Assembly (NCBI RefSeq): GCF_037975245.1
Contig: NC_092575.1
Coordinates: forward strand, 12,947,001 to 13,011,000
DNA from: Apostichopus japonicus
Taxonomy: Eukaryota > Echinodermata > Holothuroidea > Aspidochirotida > Stichopodidae
Length of the DNA stretch: 64,000 nucleotides
Direction of reading: 5' to 3'
How positions within the stretch are numbered: position 1 is the stretch's first letter; the number at the start of each line of letters is the position of its first letter. The position numbers were made by a program, and so were the translations under genes. Below, piece after piece: positions 55,143 to 64,000 of this stretch. The notes below the pieces were generated by a model, which did no database searches, was not told where the DNA came from, and saw nothing but the letters and a program-made list of their open reading frames with translations.

Positions 55143-55298
55143 ACGAATTGGCCACTTATAATCGCAGTACCGACCATCCTAGCGATCTGGAAGATATACC
55201 AGAGGTAGAGGAAGAGGACGAAAGTAGACAACAGCTGAAATTGGCCGGAGACTCCTTAGCGTCTATGAGCGACATAAACTCTGAATCACTTCTGCAAG
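55143..55298 (+). CDS. RIMBP2: RIMBP exon: acidic linker, part 2
   Basis: There are 156 bases, phase 1-1, donor GTAGGA. The peptide starts (N)ELATYNRSTDHPSDLEDIPE and goes on EVEEEDESRQQLKL... SMSDINSESLLQ. The centre is strongly acidic (VEEEDE). It bridges the SH3-I region and the FN3 block, is probably unstructured, and offers serines in acidic context that could be casein-kinase-type sites (inference). Confidence 0.85.
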
Positions 55299-56872
55299 GT
55301 AGGATTGTTTTAGGAGGAGGAGAAAAGAGTACCTTCCCCCCCCTCCCCACCCCCCAGAAAAAAACAATTGTGAGAAACAGTGACCGTGTGGGCTTTGTGT
55401 CATTCAACCTTTCCATCTTTCGTAATTGAACCCTCCCTAAACAACTTGCATAAACCAAAGATGAGCTCTATAAATATCGTTACTGCAAATTATGGTTTAA
55501 AATCTGTTTCAAGAAAAGATGCAGCGATTCAATTTCTCCTATCGAGCAACTTGGAAATTCAAAATGCATGCAGCCTATTCAAAGTACACATGTACTTTTG
55601 GTAAAGAAGGATGCATGCCTTTGATATGAATAAGATAATTCTTTTTACTTTTATACCAGAAAGACCAATACACTTTCCCTTTCCTTAGATCCATCAAAAA
55701 CTTTCTTTTCTTTTCTTTTTTGTATAATTCTTTGACCCAATTTTGTGCTCTATTTTCAAAACACTTTTACATGCTTGTCTTTTAAAAGTTGCTAGTTTTT
55801 GCTTTGCCGACAAATAACCAAGAAAGCCTTTGAATTTTATGACATTTTCCTCATGTTTTCCTTTCCCAACAAATTGAAGGTGTGGGTTTTACGTGTTTCT
55901 ATACTTTTCATCTTTTCTATTCCTTTGGTTTGCGTATGTTTTATCATTAAACTAGAGGGAAAAAACTTTCAATTTTGAAGTTCAGGTGACTGACTTCGTA
56001 AAGTGTAATTGATACTTACGACTTCAATTAGCATTGTTTTAGGTTAATGACCATCTCCAGGGAGGCTCTTGTCTTTTCCGTTAGAATCTTGGCAATCTCG
56101 ATCAAATATTCAGAAGAACATCTGCGGTTTTCTTCTGCTCTTTAAAACATTCATGTCTCATGTGCCACTAGGGCTCGAGTGGTGTCATCGATGAATGTTT
56201 CTGTCACAGAGAGAAAAAAGATTCGCTGAGGGAGAATGTAGAACAAGATGAGTCATTACCTAATAAAGTTAAAAGTTGCAGGTATACCATCTTTTATTGA
56301 TGCAAGGCCTTCTCGCACGACTTCAAATTCAGTTATCCCCTGGTCATTGGTAACTTGTAACACCCAACCACTGAAGTGTGTAAATTTCATACAGTGTCCC
56401 TCTGGAGGCATTGCTGTGTGCCACATCTACGTGTCCCCTGGGGGGACTTAGCATAGGGTGCAGCCACAAACAGGCACACGCCACTATATTTACAAGTTTA
56501 ACCTCGCGGGTCCCCATTTATACACCTGGATGAAGGGAGGCAGTGGAGATTAATTTCCTTACTCAAGGACACAATGTAATGGCAGGACTCCAATCTGTAA
56601 CCCTTAAAGTTGGCAAGTCTATTTGGGTTAAATCAACTTTGAAGCTCTATATTATGCTGGGATGTACATTGCATAGGCCTGTAGCCAGGAATTCTCTGCT
56701 GCATGGGGTTTGAGGGCGAGGGGATTCGGCTCCAACACTTTGAGGAAGGGCGTAATATTCATGTCCTGTAAGTTGCAAAGTTGTAGCCGCTGTTGGAACT
56801 ACACTGTGATATATGCAATGAAGCAAATGATGTTTGATCTTTTTTTTCTTTTCTTTTTTTCAACTCCTCTAG
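55299..56872 (+). other. Intron, 1.57 kb
   Basis: Contains a reversed retroposon copy (about 56440-56625) related to the one at 63450-63720. The acceptor is a long T/C tract (gatcttttttttcttttctttttttcaactcctctag). Confidence 0.65.
56440..56625 (-). mobile_element. Retroposon fragment, reverse orientation
   Basis: The minus-strand sequence gtgtccttgagtaaggaaat...ccactgcctcccttcatccaggtgtataaatggggacc matches gtgtcctcggggcaaggcac...ccattgcctctcttcacccaggtgtatcaatgggaacc of the plus-strand copy at 63450-63720. It lacks the 3' tail seen there, so it is truncated. Confidence 0.75.
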
Positions 56873-57142
56873 TTCCAGCTCCAATGAAACTTAATCTTGA
56901 AAGACAACTGAAGAATAGTATAATAATTTCATGGGTGCACCCTGATACCATAGCGAGACAGGAGGTCGAAGAATTCCGAGTCTACGTAAACGGCCAATTT
57001 CGATGCAATACCAAAAGGGACGCCAAGACGAGGGCGCTAGTCGAGAATATCAGACCGGGAGATACGTACAGGATCTCTGTGCGGACGGTCACCACCAAAG
57101 GCCAATCAGACGACGCCTCGTGCTCTATCATGATTGGTCCAG
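56873..57142 (+). CDS. RIMBP2: RIMBP exon: first FN3 domain
   Basis: There are 270 bases (phase 1-1) encoding a whole fibronectin type III domain. It begins (V)PAPMKLNLERQLKNSIIISW and continues VHPDTIARQEVEEFRVYVNG, with the end CSIMIGP. The conserved Trp (ISW), the Tyr of strand F (DTYRISVRTV) and the Leu-x-x-Arg-Gln-Leu opening match the RIMBP FN3-1 pattern (LERQL...V-x-W...YNVYVDG). FN3 domains in this family provide a rigid scaffold of the active zone. One exon encodes one domain, with donor GTAATA. Confidence 0.97.
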
Positions 57143-57668
57143 GTAATAAGTCGTTCAAACCCTCTATGCAGGTTTACGTTTATTTTGAATCGATTGAAGA
57201 AACGAAGCTAAAAGGTCACTTTTATTGAATTCTATAATGACACCTTCTTTTTTTCCCAAATATTTTTGTTGCCTCGGTAACGTAGAGACCAACAAACGAG
57301 TAACGTAGAGACCAAAACTTGATCAGAGAGAGAAGAAATTTAATAACTCATTGTTTCATCCTGCATGGAGGCATTCCTGTATCTGGAAATATATGTGTAG
57401 AACATGAGTGTGTGTATTTTTGAAAAAGTTTCGGTACACTGTTAAACATTTGAGGTCTTATCAGAGGTTAAACTTGGTGGTTGTTAAAGATGGCGTTATT
57501 AAAAGAAGCTTGATTTGAATGCATCGATGGTCACCTCTTCTTATGCCTTGCAGTCAGCAGGTTCCCATGGCAACAGTTTCTTGGCAAGCACCATCCATAG
57601 AAATGCCATCTTTATTTATTTGTTTTTTTGTTATTTATCATTTTTCTCTTTTTCCATCTTCTCTACAG
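57143..57668 (+). other. Intron, 526 bp
   Basis: Short tandem gtaacgtagagaccaa (57279-57315). The acceptor is a long pyrimidine tract ending in tctctacag. Confidence 0.7.
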
Positions 57669-57950
57669 AGGCATCCATCACACCGACTGATTTTAAGGCT
57701 TCCAACGTTACTCCTTCCTCTGCCCAAGTCAGCTGGGTCCCCGGCAACAGTAACTTAGCGCACGCTGTCTTCATTAACGGCAAAGAGCAGCATCTCCTCA
57801 AGCCGGGCATCCATCATTATTCCATCGGAGGTCTAGCTCCGCTCTCTGTCTACAGAATCAAAGTTTTGGCTAAAGGCCGCAGGACATCACACGATGAGAG
57901 AATCAACAGTAACTTGGCAGCCGAAATTGAGTTCAAAACGCTTCCCGGCG
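57669..57950 (+). CDS. RIMBP2: RIMBP exon: second FN3 domain
   Basis: There are 282 bases (phase 1-1), donor GTGAGT. The domain begins (E)ASITPTDFKASNVTPSSAQV and contains SWVPGNSNLAHAVFINGKE, then YRIKVLAKG and EIEFKTLPGG. The stretch W-x-PG-x-SN-x-x-HAVF-x-NG-x-E is the hallmark of the second FN3 of RIM-binding proteins. Like FN3-1 it is carried by a single symmetric exon. Confidence 0.97.
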
Positions 57951-59499
57951 GTGAGTAAAGATGGCCAGACTTCTGTTGTTTGTCTTATCAGTTTTAAGAT
58001 GTTACACAGAGTTTGTTGCAAAAGTTAAAATGTGAATTTTTTTCTCTCTTAGGCTATTAAGTGCCATTGCTGTACAAATAAAGTACCAACTAGATATCAA
58101 GTTAAGTGACCACTGTGATATCAAGTAAAGTGCCAACTATGTAGTAATTTAGTTAATTGCTCTCTACATCTCTACATGACTTTTCATATAAAGTGCCAAC
58201 TGCATACCATCTGAAGAGTCAGTGGTGTATCATGTATAGTGCGGACTGTATATCAAGTTAAATACCAACTTTAGTGAAGTGCCAAATATATATTGAGTTT
58301 TGTTCCAAATATCTATCAAGAATATTATAAATGTATGTTCAAGTTAAGTGTCAACTATATAAAGTAAAAATAAGTAAAGTATATTAAAAAAAACTGTAAA
58401 AACTTGGTGTTATTAAACTGCAAAATATATTTAGATATTATCGACTGTATAAAGGATATGCCCGACATCATTTCAAACTCACAAAGTTCGAAAAGGGGAT
58501 TTTGGAATAGAGGAGCATGTCTTGACAGCAGAAATGATGGAATGTAAATACTTTCTATAGTTATTAGTTTGATGCTGCTCTCTTTATCTTCTCTGGAAAA
58601 TAAGAGAGTCGTTTTAAAAACAAAGCAGAATAAATCAGAGATGACCTTCCCAAACTCAAGGATATCGATCAAAGAGTTCTTTCTGAATATTTCTGTCTGC
58701 AGTTCTGGGCAGAACATAGTTTACTCAATTAAATTCACCTCGTCTGAACAAACCTTCAACTTTATCAGCGGGATTCAAGTTGCTAAAGTAGATCGGCCAG
58801 TGTCAGTTGTCTGCTTCTGTTTGTTTGAAAAGTTCCATTAATTTAGCAGTAGACGGATGACATGAAAGCAAATATGAATGTTCGCGATGTTCTATTTGAA
58901 CAAGAGACAAACTGAATTCCGAATTGAAATGAAAAGGTAGTGCACTGGATTGCAAACACTACAAGCAAATTTGAATGTGTCGTCGCTTAGCAACGTGAGT
59001 TATTTGCCTAAGACTCTGTGTAATGTTATGTTGGGAAGGGGGGGGGGGGGTGATGGCAGGTTGAGCGATATAAGTGTGCCGCTCTCAAACATTGTTATGT
59101 AAATAGCTAGTCTTCGTTACAGAGGCTTCTTAATGAAATTGACATATCTCTTTGTCTCCGATGTTCACGCTACAGGTATAGTAACAAACTAATCAATTAT
59201 ACTCACAGAACTTTGTCAGACTAAGGATTGATATCTTAAAAGGAAAAATCTTTGAAATTGACTTTGAAGATTCTCATATTTGCACTTACCTAAATCAGAG
59301 GACACAAGTGTACATTCTTGCAATTGGTCTAAATTTTTCCATATATATATATATATATATATAAAAGTATTTTTATATTTTGATAACAAAGGCAGATCAT
59401 TGGTCAATTTAATTTTACAAGAACCATGTATATAAAACATAAACAACAACTCTTCTTCAAAGTGTCCCTCACTTATCCTTCATTATCTCCACCTATCAG
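57951..59499 (+). other. Intron, 1.55 kb
   Basis: Contains degenerate repeats of aagtgccaactatatatcaagtt (58045-58380), a G run (59038-59050) and a short TA run (59340-59362). Confidence 0.65.
58045..58380. repeat. Degenerate ~22-bp tandem repeat
   Basis: The motif aagtgccaactatatatcaag recurs about ten times with many substitutions and gaps (aagtaccaactagatatcaag, aagtgccaactatgtagta, aagtgccaactgcatacca and others). This is an old, decayed minisatellite. Confidence 0.75.
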
Positions 59500-59526
59500 G
59501 GCGTAAACGCAGAAAGCACCACAAAG
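59500..59526 (+). CDS. RIMBP2: RIMBP candidate 27-nt microexon between FN3-2 and FN3-3
   Basis: The segment lies between ttatctccacctatcag and the donor GTAATA and is 27 bases long, phase 1-1. It would insert nine residues, G-RKRRKHHK, a strongly basic cluster, exactly at the junction of FN3-2 (ending TLPGG) and FN3-3 (starting GLPDPP). Including or skipping it keeps the frame. Small symmetric exons of this kind are often neuron-specific alternative exons in animals. The evidence is splice sites, phase and position only; no homologue was compared. Confidence 0.55.
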
Positions 59527-62500
59527 GTAATACCTTCCCAAAATTGCTTTGCAACCCAACCTCACCTATCTTTAGCCAGCCAAATATTTGCATCCTTTCC
59601 TCAATCGATGCTGACAATTTTCTACAAACCAAAATATCAAAAACCCAACTTGCTAAACCATGAATCTATCCAGCTTCCCTTTCACTCCCTTCCCCAACCC
59701 CTCCCCCACCCCTTCCCACAGGTCGTTTGTCGGATATATTTGATACTTTTACCCACGTTTGTTGCTGCTACATTCAACCTTTGACATAATTCCATGCTTT
59801 GGTACCATTTGGGCCCATTTTAAATTGTTGTATCATTTTTTTTAAATTCAAAACTGTTAGTCATGTTGCAATGTACTGATTGTTTTAAAAGGATGACTTA
59901 AGGCATTGTTTCTTTAGTTTTAGTCCACAAAATTAGAACCTTTTAGCACAGAGGTCATGTTTCTACTTCTCTTTGTATCTTGAGATATATTCCTATGAAA
60001 TAGATAGAAACTCTTGGGTTTCCTTTTAGGTAAAATAGATGCTGATGGCAATGTTGATGTTTGCTCATCAGTTCGGTCCAAGTCTTTGTCTTTTTAGGGG
60101 TTTTTTTTGCGGGGGGGGGGGGGGGGGGGGGGAGCAGCTTGGAGTCAATTGTCACATGGTACAACCATGATCAAATTGCATACTATCCATCTTTTGTACT
60201 TCTTTAATGCATTTTAGTAAAGTTGTTATGTGAGACCAAAATATGTCTTCTAATATCTTATCGATCTTTGTGCTAAACTTCATAGTCCAGCCACTTTGAG
60301 TGATGAGCCTTTAATGTTCAAAAGCACTTTTCTTCCAAAAGTGAAAAAAAAAAAGTTATTGAATGCAAGCACTGGTCTTTGTTACTTGTATTAGTCTTTC
60401 ATAGCTCGTCAGAAAGTGTGTTGTTTGCCCTTAAGTCATCTTTTAAGTGTGTTGTTCAGTTGTTTTTCAAGAATTTATAAGTTTACTGTACGTTTTGACC
60501 TGTTGGATTGTCAGTGGTACCAATATCCTTTGTTTATATTTTGTTTTTGTTGAATTTGTGTCAAGATCAAGTGTATTTAATGCTCCAAACTGAGATGTAG
60601 AACATCGTTCAGGGAATTTCAAGAGTGTGTCTTATGATTTACTGTCCAATGCTATCCAGAGAGAATGTTTGAAGCGCCCCCCCACCCCTCCCACCATCCC
60701 CTTGGTTTCTATAAAGTTCCTGAACGAACGATGGAAAACTTCATTTACTCAGCCTTAACACTTAAAGACGTAATGAGCCATACTTAATTTCCATGATGAA
60801 AATAAGGGTTAAATATACAAAAGTCTATTAATAAATATTGGGAAATGGCTCAGTGACCAAAAAATTTCTCTCGGTAGACATGTTATCATTATGTACTTTT
60901 TTATTTGAAAATAAAAGTTACGACCAATTTCCAAATACCCATTTCATCTTCCATCCTTCTTATTTGTACCATTCACTCATTAAGAAGTGACTGCATCCAA
61001 TTCTTTTTCTTGGGTGGAGATTTAGTTCTTAAAACCAATAGTAGTGTGATTCTTGTTTTCCCCTTATTTTTTTCCTTTTTTTTGGGGGGGGGGAGTGAGG
61101 GGGGTGCCGGAACAGAGCTTCTACTTGTTGGACCATTTTAAGCAAACAAATATATTTGGAGCTTCCAAAATCATCAATACTAAATATGAAAACTCCTTGG
61201 TTGTGCTACTGATATATTTTTGTATTTTACTTTGTGGTCAAAAGTTATTTTTAGTTTGGCCAAATTAAATCGATAAAATCGCCCCAAGTACGTACAGCAA
61301 AAATAAGTTAACTGCAAGTGTTTTGTCTCCCTAAGGGCTCCAAGCTAGGGCATACAAGCACCCTGTGTTTTTTCAATTCTATTTCAGAACAAAGGAGAGC
61401 CTTTTGAAGTGTTTTTTTTTTAATTTAAAGATTGAACAGGATTTCCAAAAATTAAAAATAGATTGTTTTTTCTTCTTTTTGTCTAATTTGAGCTATGTTT
61501 ATTATTTCCAATTTTTTTTCTCCATTGTATGATTTTAAGGGATTCTGACAAAAACAACATGTTCAATGCTGTTAATGGTTTGGGAAAATTAACACCTTGA
61601 TAAAAATAATTTTGAGACCTGCTGGAAAATTTAGTACAATAAATTTTATATCTGATTCAACCATACTGTAAACTAACATTCAATTCAGTTCAAATTTGTG
61701 TGCTCATATGACAGAAACAAAATATTTCAATACAATGTTACAAATATGTTGAAAATGATATTGTGACATATGAACAGAAGTCCATGAGATAATATAAGCT
61801 ATGGTATCTGACGATAGAAAGAAGGAATTTGAAATAGAGAAAAAACCTTTGGTTTTAACTTCAGACAACTTTCACTCATTAATATTCATGAGGTGGCATT
61901 GTATTGCACCCAGTGAGGATCTTCTGCCATGCCCCTAAATTCAACAGAGGGGGCCCTGTCATAACATCCTTATCTAGTTCCTACCGATAAACAGCACCCT
62001 CTGCATAAGCACATTAAGATCCCCATGATCCACACCCTCGTAAGGCAATAGCCATAGGTAATTAAGGTTCTTGTTTTTGAATGATATATTGTGGGGAAAG
62101 TGTACTTTTTGTTACATGGACATGCACTTTCTATAGGACATAATAAGGTGAGTTGTGTTAGCAGGTTTGTATTATGCCATGGTTACCATACATTTATAAT
62201 GGTTGTGATGGTTAGGTCATATAGTAACTTTGCTTTCCTTCAGTTTCCTCCATAAACATACCAGTTGTTGAATCTCATCAACATTTTTTTCTTCCATTTT
62301 TCAGCTTTTCCTATACATCCCTGTATAAGTTTATGATTCTTAATGCTATTATTGCTATTAAAGTCCACCTTGAATACTGAGCAGTATTTTTAATATTTTT
62401 CTCTACCATTCTGTTTTGTACATGTGGAGAATCTATTTTATTTTTTGTCAGAAGTATACCACACTCCAGAGGTGGTGCAGAAGGACTCACGCTGCAGAGC

Positions 62501-62941
62501 ACAAACTTTGAGGGACAATGAACTGTCTGATTTTAGTGTTGCGAGGGGGAAGGGGAAAGGGTGGGGGAACCAAAAAATTACCCCAAAACATTGCAAGAAA
62601 GGAATCCATTGTACATTCCAAATCACAAAATTCTATTTGCAGTCAACAAAAGGACACTTTTATTTTACCAAAAGAGGTCCTTTTCATTTACAAGCATAAG
62701 CTCTTAAAACTTTTTCTGAAAATGGAAAAATTGGTACATTTCATGAAAATTGATACTTTTCAGGTTTTTCGCAAAAGTCTTGTGGGGACATGACATCCTG
62801 TACCCCCCCTCCCCTCTGCATGCAACCCTGCAGGGTTTTTCGCCCCTGTTGCACTTTTCTATTATGCATCAGTTTATGAGATTTAGCACAAATGAATGAA
62901 ACATTATTGATTTTGTTGTCATTTTCTTGTGACCCTTACAG
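59527..62941 (+). other. Intron, 3.4 kb
   Basis: AT-rich with long G runs (60111-60132, 61084-61092) and C runs. An acceptor-like tttttgtcag at 62443-62452 begins a short open stretch but lacks a good donor and is not accepted. No mobile element could be delimited. Confidence 0.6.
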
Positions 62942-63118
62942 GGCTTCCAGACCCCCCTCTTGATGTGCAGGTTAAACCCGGACCAAACCCCTCCACAGTT
63001 ATGGTAGAATGGCTACCAGTGACCATAACTACATCCGGTCTTTCAAACGGTGCTGTCGTGTCCGGTTACGTAGTCTACGCAAGCGATATTAAAGTTGGAG
63101 AGACCCTGAATCCAACCG
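62942..63118 (+). CDS. RIMBP2: RIMBP exon: third FN3 domain, N-terminal half
   Basis: There are 177 bases (phase 1-1), acceptor tcttgtgacccttacag and donor GTAAAT. The peptide begins (G)LPDPPLDVQVKPGPNPSTVM and goes on VEWLPVTITTSGLSNGAVVS and GYVVYASDIKV. P-x-x-P-x-DV-x-V..., W-x-P...T-x-x-GLSNGA-x-V-x-GY-x-VYA is a strongly conserved signature of the third FN3 of RIM-binding proteins. The domain is completed by the next exon. Confidence 0.97.
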
Positions 63119-63774
63119 GTAAATACGATCTTCTTGTTCGTTGGTGACTGCAGAAACAAACAAACAGAAAGTGAGGGTTGAGGGCAGTGGTAACAATGGG
63201 GACAACATGGGGTACAAGAGAGTACTCTTGGGACCTTCTTAAACCATTAAGCAATCCTAAGTTTAGATTATACTTCAAAGATTCACCCCCTCTTTCTTTT
63301 TACACAAGAAATTATATTTTTTACTGTTCGGTTTCTATTTTTAAAAGATTTGTTTGGTTTTATTTTGTATCTTAGGTTGCAGCATGAAAACTAGAAAATA
63401 ACTAGAAAATAAAAGTTGTGCTGGGTTTCTTGATTTTAATCTCTTTTACCATGGTCGAGTCTTGGCCAGATCATTGCGTTGTGTCCTCGGGGCAAGGCAC
63501 TCTATCTCCATTGCCTCTCTTCACCCAGGTGTATCAATGGGAACCTGGGAGATAAAACTGTCAGCCGGGCACTGTTTAGCTGCTGCCATATGGAGGGATT
63601 GTCTCTATGTTTGACAGGTTATCGTTGACCAGGTTAATATTGTGATGCGCCTTGAGCACCGTTATCGGTGGATATGTCTGCGCCTTATAAATCCTCAATG
63701 TTATATTATTATTATTATTATGTTCATTGGTGCAATGACCTTTAACCTCTTTCATCATCTCGTTACATATGCAG
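63119..63774 (+). other. Intron within FN3-3, 656 bp
   Basis: Almost half of the intron is a retroposon copy (63450-63722). The acceptor ctcgttacatatgcag lies 53 bases after it. Confidence 0.7.
63450..63722 (+). mobile_element. SINE-like retroposon ending in ATT repeats
   Basis: The body is cttggccagatcattgcgttgtgtcctcggggcaaggcactctatctcc... with gggaacctgggag, and a tail cgccttgagcaccgttatcggtgg...gcgccttataaatcctcaatg followed by (ATT)n. A reverse, truncated copy lies at about 56440-56625, and a tail-only copy at about 9195-9275. This dispersed distribution and the simple-repeat tail indicate LINE-driven retroposition. Confidence 0.75.
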
Positions 63775-63930
63775 GGGATCGCGTCGCAATTTCAACGTCT
63801 CGTCTCAGAGCTGTCAGAGCTAGGGACGTGATCGTCAGGACGATATCTCCTAACGGCGAGTCGTCGGACTCCATCCCAGGGAGAGTAAAATCACAACTCC
63901 TTGAAGACAAGAAAGAAGGAGGAGTTACTG
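63775..63930 (+). CDS. RIMBP2: RIMBP exon: third FN3 domain, C-terminal half
   Basis: There are 156 bases (phase 1-1) if the donor is GTAAAT at 63931. An alternative donor GTCAGA at 63941 would give phase 2. The peptide begins (G)DRVAISTSRLRAVRARDVIV and continues RTISPNGESSDSIPG, then a basic/acidic tail (KSQLLEDKKEGG). VRT-x-S-x-x-GES-x-DS closes FN3-3 in this family. The following part of the protein, with a long variable linker and SH3-II and SH3-III, lies outside the window. Confidence 0.93.
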
Positions 63931-64000
63931 GTAAATCCAAGGTCAGAAAACTTCAAACTTATTTTTAAAATTAATTGAATTCATTAACAAACTTAATGAA
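63931..64000 (+). other. Start of the next intron, truncated by the window edge
   Basis: Seventy bases of intron, AT-rich, with nothing further to annotate. Confidence 0.6.

Noticed and set aside
56672-56750. Transposon-end-like cataggcctgtagccagga
   Set aside because: It resembles the MITE ends, but no inverted partner or target duplication was found.
62453-62535. Possible extra exon (EVYHTPEVVQKDSR...) after a good acceptor at 62443-62452
   Set aside because: The only donor in phase, A|GTGTTG, is very weak. The peptide is not known between FN3-2 and FN3-3, and the sequence runs into G-rich repeat-like DNA.

Overview
The window is intron-rich animal DNA: AT-rich, with long introns full of microsatellites, SINE-like retroposons and small inverted-repeat transposons. 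It holds most of one plus-strand gene. Seventeen exons from 14042 to 63930, plus one microexon candidate, join in a single open frame of about 790 codons. The protein is a RIM-binding protein (RIMBP, the RIMBP2/TSPOAP1 family), the presynaptic active-zone scaffold that links RIM and voltage-gated calcium channels. The family identification rests on a Glu/Lys/Leu-rich coiled coil, then an SH3 domain split at DE|DGFF, an acidic linker, and three fibronectin type III (FN3) domains in family order. The gene runs off the right edge, where SH3-II and SH3-III are expected. Its true 5' end is not established; a weak candidate first coding exon lies at 1030-1149.

Layout: 1-14041 shows no convincing exon apart from that candidate. 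14042-31639 carries six coiled-coil exons. 31640-43490 is an 11.9 kb intron. 43491-48638 carries the pre-SH3 linker and SH3-I. 53237-55298 carries the acidic linker. 56873-63930 carries FN3-1, FN3-2, a 27-nt microexon candidate and FN3-3 in two exons. Intron phases fall in blocks: 0-0 for the coiled coil, 1-1 for the linker and FN3 exons.

The organism is most likely a marine invertebrate deuterostome, perhaps an echinoderm. This is inferred from the one-copy-style RIMBP, the intron sizes, tRNA-derived SINEs, retroposon tails ending in ATT repeats, and THAP/P2X7-like transposon remnants. It is not proven.

The introns hold the unusual material. A TTAA-flanked 3.56 kb inverted-repeat element (32037-35597) carries a broken THAP-domain reading frame and a convergent broken P2X7-C-terminal-like gene. 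The first exon of that second gene is interrupted by a hAT-like MITE with a perfect 8-bp target duplication. A related MITE sits at 42011-42395 with its own 8-bp duplication. A tRNA-Thr-like sequence has its anticodon arm multiplied into 19 tandem 23-bp copies (22974-23410). An antisense open frame with an excellent splice acceptor and a GKRR motif (40376-40721) may be the last exon of an unrecognised nested gene.
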